From Bacteroides sp. UBA939 (GTDB lineage: Bacteria > Bacteroidota > Bacteroidia > Bacteroidales > Bacteroidaceae): a DNA stretch of 27,277 nt. The first letter of the stretch is position 1. Each line of letters opens with the position of its first letter. Position numbers and translations under genes: made by a program. Below the pieces are notes generated by a model. That model was given only the letters and a program-made list of their open reading frames with translations. It was not told the origin of the DNA and searched no databases. This document shows, one piece after another, positions 1 to 5,721 of this stretch. The stretch covers positions 1-27,277 of the forward strand of contig NZ_DBDF01000099.1 in NCBI RefSeq assembly GCF_002293435.1, written 5' to 3'.

Positions 1-125
1 GGTATCTATTGTTTTGTATGTACCCAATTCATACTGTATTGAGCAACAAAACTCTACAACTCTAATAAATGTGGAATAAACAAACCACTTTCTGTTAACA
101 TGTCTGACACCAAACTGTGATGTCG

Positions 126-133
126 CAAATATA
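126..133 (-). promoter_or_regulatory. Possible leftward -7 box
   Basis: The plus strand reads CAAATATA, which on the minus strand is TATATTTG, a full match to the Bacteroides -7 consensus TAnnTTTG. It would drive a gene lying left of the window. No convincing -33 TTG is seen at the usual 19-21 bp distance, and 1-125 contains no leftward reading frame longer than about 15 codons. If it is real, 1-125 is leader. Confidence 0.25.
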
Positions 134-342
134 AAAATAAATTTTGAATAATGCGAATAATGAGTTATGTTTTTTAACACATCATCAAATGATTAATTAA
201 CCTGCTCAATAACAACGAGTTATATTGGCGAATTGGCGTGAAATAATTGGGGCAAGCGCACCAAAATCTTATTTAGACGGGATAAGCATATCATATAAAG
301 GCTATTCTGTTGACCGTGATAAGTTCGTGAGGCTGTGAAATC

Positions 343-452
343 TGTCTCATGAGACTATAAAATTTGTCCCACGGGACAGATTTTTTCATCTCACGAGATG
401 AATTTCTTCGTCCCGTGAGATGAATTTTATAGTCTCACGAGATGAATTCCGA
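343..452. repeat. Tandem array 1: five 22-bp units, each with a 14-bp near-palindrome
   Basis: Units begin at 343, 365, 387, 409 and 431, exactly 22 bp apart. Each opens with a 14-bp palindrome or near-palindrome: TGTCTCATGAGACT, TGTCCCACGGGACA, CATCTCACGAGATG, CGTCCCGTGAGATG, AGTCTCACGAGATG. Each is followed by an A+T-rich 8-bp spacer such as aattttat. The central octamer alternates between TCTCACGAGA-like and TCCCGTGAGA-like forms. A longer imperfect inverted repeat (353-376 with 411-434) joins units 1-2 to units 4-5. A decayed unit may precede at 321-342, where CGTGAG is retained. No protein is encoded. Function is unknown. Confidence 0.85.
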
Positions 453-517
453 GGCTTTAGCTTTGCCATTATGAATAATGCAGGATAGTCATACCCTCAA
501 AATCATGTGTTTTCACC

Positions 518-649
518 GGATATAGATGGTACTTTCACCGCCTATATGTGGTTCGCGAACGGGATATAGATGGTGAAAACACGGGATATAGATGGTGCGC
601 GCACCGCCTATATCCCGTTCGCGAACCATCTATATCCCGTGCAGCCCAA
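518..649. repeat. Tandem array 2: six 22-bp units in both orientations
   Basis: Thirteen-base cores start at 518, 540, 562, 584, 606 and 628, exactly 22 bp apart. The cores are GGATATAGATGGT (518, 562, 584), GCCTATATGTGGT (540), GCCTATATCCCGT (606) and ATCTATATCCCGT (628). ACCATCTATATCC is the reverse complement of GGATATAGATGGT, so the last unit is flipped relative to the first and the 540 and 606 units are hybrids. The 9-bp spacers include TCGCGAAC-type palindromes (553 and 619) and gcgcgc at 597-602. The array has no sequence in common with array 1 beyond the period. Function is unknown. Confidence 0.85.
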
Positions 650-667
650 AATCAGGAATCCGAGGGG

Positions 668-777
668 CACAAGTATTACAGTTGAGGAACACAAGTATTG
701 CATTTATGAAACACAAGTATTACATTTACGGAACACAAGTGTTCTGCGCGAGCCACACAAGTGTTTCTTAAAAAGCA
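668..777. repeat. Tandem array 3: five 22-bp units with CACAAGTATT core
   Basis: The core CACAAGTATT begins at 668, 690 and 712. It is followed by CACAAGTGTT-type variants at 734 and 756, so all five starts are exactly 22 bp apart. The spacer also follows a pattern, approximately acatttacgga. The array ends near 777: the next expected unit at 778 does not match. Unlike arrays 1 and 2 the units are not clearly palindromic and all point the same way. No coding function is supported. It is the third different 22-bp-period array within 435 bp. Confidence 0.85.
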
Positions 778-860
778 CTCATATCCTTATTAATACTCAA
801 GGATACACCCCACTAAATGAGCAACTTCTGCAACCACATATATGCGCACAGTGAGAGTAA

Positions 861-955
861 CCCTTACCCTCACTCTACTCTCACCCTTACCCTCACCTGT
901 CCAAACGCCGATGAACAAAAGGATACAAGAGAAAGAGTGAGGGCGTGAGGGTAGG
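861..955. repeat. C/T-rich direct and inverted repeat
   Basis: CCCTTACCCTCAC occurs at 861-873 and again at 884-896 (23 bp apart). A G-rich complement at 937-955 reads GTGAGGGCGTGAGGGTAGG and can pair with either copy, with one or two interruptions. The result is a strand-asymmetric potential stem with about 40 nt of loop. No terminator T-tract follows. It lies just downstream of the three 22-bp arrays. Confidence 0.6.
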
Positions 956-970
956 ATGTGAAAACTCTGG

Positions 971-1004
971 GTATGCGTGCACGCACGCATACGCGCGCGT
1001 ACAT
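971..1004. other. 34-nt alternating purine-pyrimidine tract with perfect inverted repeat
   Basis: From 971 to 1004 every base alternates purine and pyrimidine, with a CGCGCGCG core near 992-999. This is the classic sequence requirement for left-handed Z-DNA. The first 22 bases also form a perfect inverted repeat: GTATGCGTGC (971-980), a 2-nt centre, GCACGCATAC (983-992). It could therefore also extrude as a cruciform. The pattern is directly visible; any function is inference. Confidence 0.6.
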
Positions 1005-1340
1005 TATAAATGGAATTAAAGATTCCGCTGAATCACTTTCGCCACATTCTCCGACAAAGCAAGGAGGAGCACCTTTGCTGCCTCGTTCTCTTCGCGGGGA
1101 TACTGAAGCCATGGTAAAGGAAGCCTTTCCCTTGCTTTTCTTGGCGAACTGTAGATTTTACCTCTTGTTACATCAGGCAAAGAGCTTTCTTGCAAACACA
1201 GGAACTACGACGTTTACCGTTCATTTACACTAACTCTATGTGAGATATAAAGAAGTTTAAAAGAACTATTTCGCAAACGATTGTTTATACATATTTCATT
1301 GTTTTTTCAATTAGTAGGCTAATTATCAAAGAAAAATGTG
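1005..1340. other. Intergenic stretch, no supported gene
   Basis: I see no convincing gene here. Open frames crossing it (plus 958-1233, minus 870-1112) give compositionally odd peptides, run through the alternating tract and lack any family motif. Small hairpins are present, for example GATTC-cgct-GAATC at 1021-1034 and AAAGG-aag-CCTTT near 1116-1128. The less repetitive sequence at 1021-1230 may be an untranslated RNA or a decayed segment, but I cannot assign it. Confidence 0.4.
1273..1286. promoter_or_regulatory. Possible LacI-type operator upstream of glycogen operon
   Basis: The sequence GCAAACGATTGTTT is a near-palindrome (AAAC-n4-GTTT) resembling LacI/MalR-family operators of the GCAAACG-TTTGC kind. 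It lies about 55 bp upstream of the -7 box of the glycogen synthase gene. No regulator gene is in the window. The similarity is short and could be chance. Confidence 0.2.
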
Positions 1341-1348
1341 TAATTTTG
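1341..1348 (+). promoter_or_regulatory. -7 box of the glycogen operon
   Basis: TAATTTTG fully matches the Bacteroides -7 consensus TAnnTTTG. It predicts transcription starting near 1355 and a leader of roughly 30 nt to the ATG at 1386. A clean -33 TTG is not visible at the expected distance. Confidence 0.6.
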
Positions 1349-1385
1349 CGCCCGGTATTAAGTAATTAAGGATTTGGATAATAAT

Positions 1386-3047
1386 ATGACTAATGAGCGG
1401 TTAACCCCCGACTACATCTTCGAGTCAAGCTGGGAAGTATGTAATAAGGTTGGAGGTATCTATACGGTTTTGTCCACGCGGGCTAATATCTTGCAGACTA
1501 ATTTTCATGATAGATTGTTTTTCATCGGACCCGATTTCCGGCAAGGAAAAGAGAATCCTTTGTTTGCCGAGTCGGATAATCTGTATGCAGAATGGAAAAA
1601 GTATGCGGCTCAAAAAGAAAATCTCTTCGTTCGTGTAGGACGCTGGAACATTCCCGGTAATCCTATTGTTATATTGGTTGACTTCCAACCGTTTTTCGCA
1701 CAAAAAAATGAGATATATACGGAGATGTGGAACCACTATCAAGTGGATTCACTGCATGCGTATGGCGACTATGATGAAGCGTCCATGTTTTCGTACGCTG
1801 CCGGAAAGGTGGTAGAGAGTTTCTACCGTTATAATTTGACTGAGACGGATAAGGTAATTTATCAGGCAAATGAATGGATGACCGGCATGGGAGCCCTTTA
1901 CCTGCAAGCGGCCGTACCGGAAATAGCTACCATCTTTACTACACATGCCACATCAATCGGGCGCTCTATTGCCGGTAATAATAAGCCGCTTTACGACTAT
2001 CTCTTTGCCTATAACGGCGACCAAATGGCGCAAGAACTCAACGTGGAATCTAAACACTCTATTGAAAAACAGACTGCACACTACGTGGATTGCTTTACAA
2101 CTGTGAGTGAAATCACAAACAATGAGTGCAAAGAGTTGCTCGACAAGCCTGCCGATGTAGTATTGATGAACGGTTTTGAGGATGATTTCGTACCGAAAGG
2201 TGCTACATTTACCGGAAAGCGTAAACGTGCACGGTCTGTAATGCTGCGTGTTGCAAATTGTTTGTTGGGGACGGATTTGGATGATGATACGCTGATTGTA
2301 GGTACCAGCGGGCGTTATGAATTCAGGAACAAAGGAATTGATGTTTTCCTTGAAGCGCTGAACCGCCTGAACCGTGATAAACATTTAGAGAAGAATGTGC
2401 TGGCATTTATAAACGTACCCGGTTGGGTAGGCGATGCCCGTAAGGACTTGCAGCAACGCCTTAAGAGTAGAGAAATATATAATACTCCGTTGGAAGTACC
2501 TTTTATAACCCATTGGTTGCATAACATGACACACGACCAGGTGCTCGATATGCTGAAATACATGGGTATGGGCAACCGTCCTGAGGATAAGGTGAAAATT
2601 ATTTTTGTTCCTTGCTATCTCGATGGTAAGGATGGCATTATTAATAAGGAGTATTACGACCTGATATTGGGAGAAGACCTTAGCGTCTATCCGTCGTATT
2701 ACGAGCCGTGGGGATATACCCCGTTGGAGAGCGTGGCATTCCGCGTTCCCACCATTACGACAGATCTTGCCGGTTTCGGACGTTGGGTAAACAGTTTGAA
2801 GAATCAGCACGGTATTAATGATGGTGTAGAAGTGCTTCACCGTTCGGATTATAATTATTCCGAAGTGGCTGACGGCATTAAGGACACTATTTCTGCATTT
2901 TCGGCAAAGAGTGAAGCCGAAGTGAAAGAAATACGCAAGCGTGCCGGCCAGGTGGCTGAGCAGGCATTATGGAAACATTTTATTAAGTATTATTACGAAG
3001 CCTACGACCATGCCCTTCGTCATGCGATGGAGCGCCGGTTAGGCTAA
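1386..3047 (+). CDS. Glycogen synthase, eukaryote-like GT3 family
   Basis: This enzyme should elongate glycogen by transferring glucose from a sugar nucleotide to the non-reducing end of an alpha-1,4-glucan in the cytoplasm. The 553-aa product begins with a GT-B N-terminal signature EVCNKVGGIYTVLSTRA, close to the yeast/animal glycogen synthase form (EVANKVGGIYTV). It ends with YYEPWGYTPLES followed by TITTDLAGFG. The paired catalytic glutamates of the E-X7-E motif are E440 and E448. It is shorter than eukaryotic enzymes (about 640-740 aa) and lacks their long phosphorylated tails. The frame is open from a TTG at 1374, but the ATG at 1386 is the better start, with AAGGA a few bases upstream. 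The phosphorylase gene follows after 34 bp, so synthesis and breakdown genes are co-transcribed. Donor (UDP- or ADP-glucose) cannot be read from sequence. Family assignment is very firm. Confidence 0.93.
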   Translation: MTNERLTPDYIFESSWEVCNKVGGIYTVLSTRANILQTNFHDRLFFIGPDFRQGKENPLFAESDNLYAEWKKYAAQKENLFVRVGRWNIPGNPIVILVDFQPFFAQKNEIYTEMWNHYQVDSLHAYGDYDEASMFSYAAGKVVESFYRYNLTETDKVIYQANEWMTGMGALYLQAAVPEIATIFTTHATSIGRSIAGNNKPLYDYLFAYNGDQMAQELNVESKHSIEKQTAHYVDCFTTVSEITNNECKELLDKPADVVLMNGFEDDFVPKGATFTGKRKRARSVMLRVANCLLGTDLDDDTLIVGTSGRYEFRNKGIDVFLEALNRLNRDKHLEKNVLAFINVPGWVGDARKDLQQRLKSREIYNTPLEVPFITHWLHNMTHDQVLDMLKYMGMGNRPEDKVKIIFVPCYLDGKDGIINKEYYDLILGEDLSVYPSYYEPWGYTPLESVAFRVPTITTDLAGFGRWVNSLKNQHGINDGVEVLHRSDYNYSEVADGIKDTISAFSAKSEAEVKEIRKRAGQVAEQALWKHFIKYYYEAYDHALRHAMERRLG

Positions 3048-3081
3048 AGAGTATGAATCATTAATCAATCAAATATATAGA

Positions 3082-5646
3082 ATGAAGATTAAAGTTAGCA
3101 ATGTAAACACTCCTAATTGGAAAGATGTGAATGTGAAATCTCATATCCCAACCGAATTGGAGAATTTGTCAGAATTAGCACGTAACATTTGGTGGTCCTG
3201 GAACAATGAAGCTACCGAGTTGTTCAGAGACCTTGACCCTGTTCTTTGGAAAGAAGTCGGACACAATCCCGTACTTTTGCTGGAACGAATGAGTTATGCT
3301 AAACTTGAAGCACTTGCAAAAGATAAAGTTATTCTGAAAAGAATGAACGACGTATACACTAACTTCAGAGCGTACGTAGATGCGGAACCTGATAAGAAAC
3401 GTCCTTCTGTTGCTTATTTTAGCATGGAGTACGGTTTAAATCAAGTCCTTAAGATATATTCCGGTGGTCTGGGTGTTCTTGCCGGAGACTATTTGAAAGA
3501 AGCATCCGACAGTAATGTTGACCTTTGCGCGGTAGGCTTCCTGTATCGTTATGGCTATTTTACTCAGACGCTTTCCATGGATGGTCAGCAGGTTGCTAAC
3601 TACGAAGCTCAGAACTTCGGACAGTTGCCTATCGACCGTGTATTGGACGAGAATGGTAATCAGATCGTTGTCGAAGTTCCTTATCTGGATTATTATGTCT
3701 ATGCTTCTGTATGGCGCGTGAATGTGGGCCGTATCTCTCTTTATCTGTTGGATACGGACAATGAGAAGAACAGTGAATTTGACCGTCCTATTACACATCA
3801 ACTTTATGGTGGCGATTGGGAAAACCGTTTTAAGCAAGAAATTTTGCTTGGCATCGGCGGTATGCTGACGTTGAAGAAACTGGGTATCAAGAAAGACGTT
3901 TATCACTGTAACGAAGGACATGCGGCATTAATCAATGTTGAACGTATCTGTGATTATGTAGCAGAAGGTTTGAGCTATGATCAGGCTATTGAATTGGTAC
4001 GCGCATCTTCCTTATATACGGTACATACTCCGGTACCTGCCGGTCATGATTACTTTGACGAGGGACTGTTTGGTAAATATATGGGTGGTTATCCTGCTAA
4101 GATGGGTATCAGTTGGGACGATCTGATGGACCTTGGACGCAATAATCCGGGTGACAAGAACGAACGTTTCTGTATGTCGGTTTTTGCCTGCAATACATCC
4201 CAGGAAGTAAACGGTGTAAGCTGGTTGCACGGAAAAGTTTCTCAGGAAATGTTCTCTACTATCTGGAAAGGATATTTTCCTGAAGAAATGCATGTAGGTT
4301 ATGTAACGAATGGCGTACACTTCCCAACTTGGTGTGCATCGGAATGGAAGAGCCTTTATGCAGACAACTTTAATGAGAACTTCTTGTATGACCAGTCTAA
4401 TCCGAAGATTTGGAATGCCATTCATAATGTACCCGATGAAAAGATTTGGGAAACTCGTATGGCATTGAAGAATAAACTGATAGACTATGTCCGCAAGCAG
4501 TACCGTGAAACTTGGTTGAAGAATCAAGGTGATCCCTCACGCATTGTTTCCTTATTGGATAAGATTAACCCGAACGCCTTGCTGATTGGTTTCGGTCGTC
4601 GCTTTGCTACATACAAACGTGCGCACTTGCTGTTCACTGACCTTGACCGCCTGTCCAAGATTGTGAATAATCCTGATTATCCGGTACAATTCCTGTTTAC
4701 CGGTAAGGCTCATCCTCACGATGGCGCAGGACAAGACTTGATTAAGCGAATTATTGAAATCTCCCGCCGTCCGGAATTCCTGGGTAAGATTATCTTCCTG
4801 GAAAACTACGATATGCAATTGGCGCGCCGCCTGGTGTCCGGTGTGGATATCTGGTTAAATACTCCGACTCGTCCGCTTGAGGCTTCCGGTACTTCCGGTG
4901 AAAAAGCTCTGATGAACGGTGTGGTAAACTTCTCCGTACTCGACGGTTGGTGGTTGGAAGGCTACCGTGAAGGTGCAGGCTGGGCGTTGACCGAAAAACG
5001 TACTTATCAGAATCAAGAACACCAAGACCAGTTGGATGCCGCTACAATTTATAGCATCCTTGAAACAGAAATCCTGCCGTTGTACTATGCACGCAATAAA
5101 AAAGGATACTCTGAAGGTTGGGTGAAAACCATTAAGAATTCTATCGCACAGATAGCTCCGCACTATACAATGAAACGTCAGCTTGACGACTATTTCAGCA
5201 AGTACTATAATAAGCTGGCTAAACGTTTCCATGCGTTGGCGGCCAACGACAATGCCAAAGCTAAGGAAATAGCAGCCTGGAAAGAGGAAGTTGTGTCTAA
5301 GTGGGATGATATTGAAGTAGTATCTTTTGATAAGGCTGAAGAACTGGCTCATGGTTCTATAGAGAGTGGTAAGGAATACACCATTACTTATGTGATTGAT
5401 GAGAAAGGTCTGACGGATGCTATCGGTATTGAACTGGTAACGGTTTACACGGCTGCGGACGGCAAACAATACGTTTATTCTGTTGAACCTTTCAGTGTAG
5501 TGAAGAAAGACGGTAACCTCTATACTTTCCAGGTAAGGCATAAATTGGAGAACGCAGGTAGCTTTAAAGTAGCTTACCGTATGTTCCCGAAGAGTGCAGA
5601 CTTGCCACATCGTCAGGATTTCTGTTACGTTCGTTGGTTCCTGTAG
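3082..5646 (+). CDS. glgP: Alpha-glucan (glycogen) phosphorylase, GT35
   Basis: Releases glucose-1-phosphate from glycogen or maltodextrin by phosphorolysis with pyridoxal phosphate. The 854-aa protein starts with the DUF3417-type N-terminal region (around residues 15-120, with ARNIWWSWN) found in the short archaeal/bacterial phosphorylase branch, not the classical muscle/MalP branch. The PLP site is EASGTSGEKALMNGV, placing the Schiff-base lysine at K608; the following LDGWWLEG is diagnostic of this branch. The early motif YFSMEYGLNQVLKIYSGGLGVLAGD is also conserved. It is the second gene of the operon, 34 bp after glycogen synthase, and ends at a strong terminator. The C-terminal 100 residues look like a small beta domain. 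No frameshift or missing key residue is seen. Confidence 0.95.
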   Translation: MKIKVSNVNTPNWKDVNVKSHIPTELENLSELARNIWWSWNNEATELFRDLDPVLWKEVGHNPVLLLERMSYAKLEALAKDKVILKRMNDVYTNFRAYVDAEPDKKRPSVAYFSMEYGLNQVLKIYSGGLGVLAGDYLKEASDSNVDLCAVGFLYRYGYFTQTLSMDGQQVANYEAQNFGQLPIDRVLDENGNQIVVEVPYLDYYVYASVWRVNVGRISLYLLDTDNEKNSEFDRPITHQLYGGDWENRFKQEILLGIGGMLTLKKLGIKKDVYHCNEGHAALINVERICDYVAEGLSYDQAIELVRASSLYTVHTPVPAGHDYFDEGLFGKYMGGYPAKMGISWDDLMDLGRNNPGDKNERFCMSVFACNTSQEVNGVSWLHGKVSQEMFSTIWKGYFPEEMHVGYVTNGVHFPTWCASEWKSLYADNFNENFLYDQSNPKIWNAIHNVPDEKIWETRMALKNKLIDYVRKQYRETWLKNQGDPSRIVSLLDKINPNALLIGFGRRFATYKRAHLLFTDLDRLSKIVNNPDYPVQFLFTGKAHPHDGAGQDLIKRIIEISRRPEFLGKIIFLENYDMQLARRLVSGVDIWLNTPTRPLEASGTSGEKALMNGVVNFSVLDGWWLEGYREGAGWALTEKRTYQNQEHQDQLDAATIYSILETEILPLYYARNKKGYSEGWVKTIKNSIAQIAPHYTMKRQLDDYFSKYYNKLAKRFHALAANDNAKAKEIAAWKEEVVSKWDDIEVVSFDKAEELAHGSIESGKEYTITYVIDEKGLTDAIGIELVTVYTAADGKQYVYSVEPFSVVKKDGNLYTFQVRHKLENAGSFKVAYRMFPKSADLPHRQDFCYVRWFL

Positions 5647-5670
5647 GAAGATTTTAATCCGATAATATTA

Positions 5671-5716
5671 GAAAGCTGTTTGCGAGAGGTTGGAATGACC
5701 TCTGCAAACAGCTTTC
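5671..5716 (+). terminator. Strong terminator between convergent glgP and addB
   Basis: A 19-bp stem with one bulged G (5684) and a 7-nt loop: GAAAGCTGTTTGC plus AGAGGT pairs with ACCTCT plus GCAAACAGCTTTC. On the plus strand it is followed by CTTTTCT, so it ends the glycogen operon. The addB stop codon lies 6 bp further on the opposite strand, so the same stem may also act on leftward transcripts, though the T-tract there is weaker. Confidence 0.85.
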
Positions 5717-5721
5717 CTTTT

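Noticed and set aside
343..777. CRISPR array
   Set aside because: Units are 22 bp with 8-12 bp spacers that are themselves repeated, units vary, and no cas genes are near.
343..777. Plasmid-type replication origin with 22-bp iterons
   Set aside because: No rep, par or DnaA-box cluster is visible and the flanks are chromosomal housekeeping genes. Kept only as an analogy.
570..854. Open frame of 94 codons across arrays 2 and 3
   Set aside because: It is read through the 22-bp repeats. Since 22 is not a multiple of 3, the peptide is not periodic, and it shows no domain.
870..1233. Overlapping frames on both strands (minus 870-1112, plus 958-1233)
   Set aside because: They cross the alternating purine-pyrimidine tract, have skewed composition (Arg/Thr/His runs) and lack promoter or family motifs.
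4855..5610. 251-codon minus-strand frame inside glgP
   Set aside because: It is the antisense of a well-conserved phosphorylase region including the PLP site, with no start context or homology.
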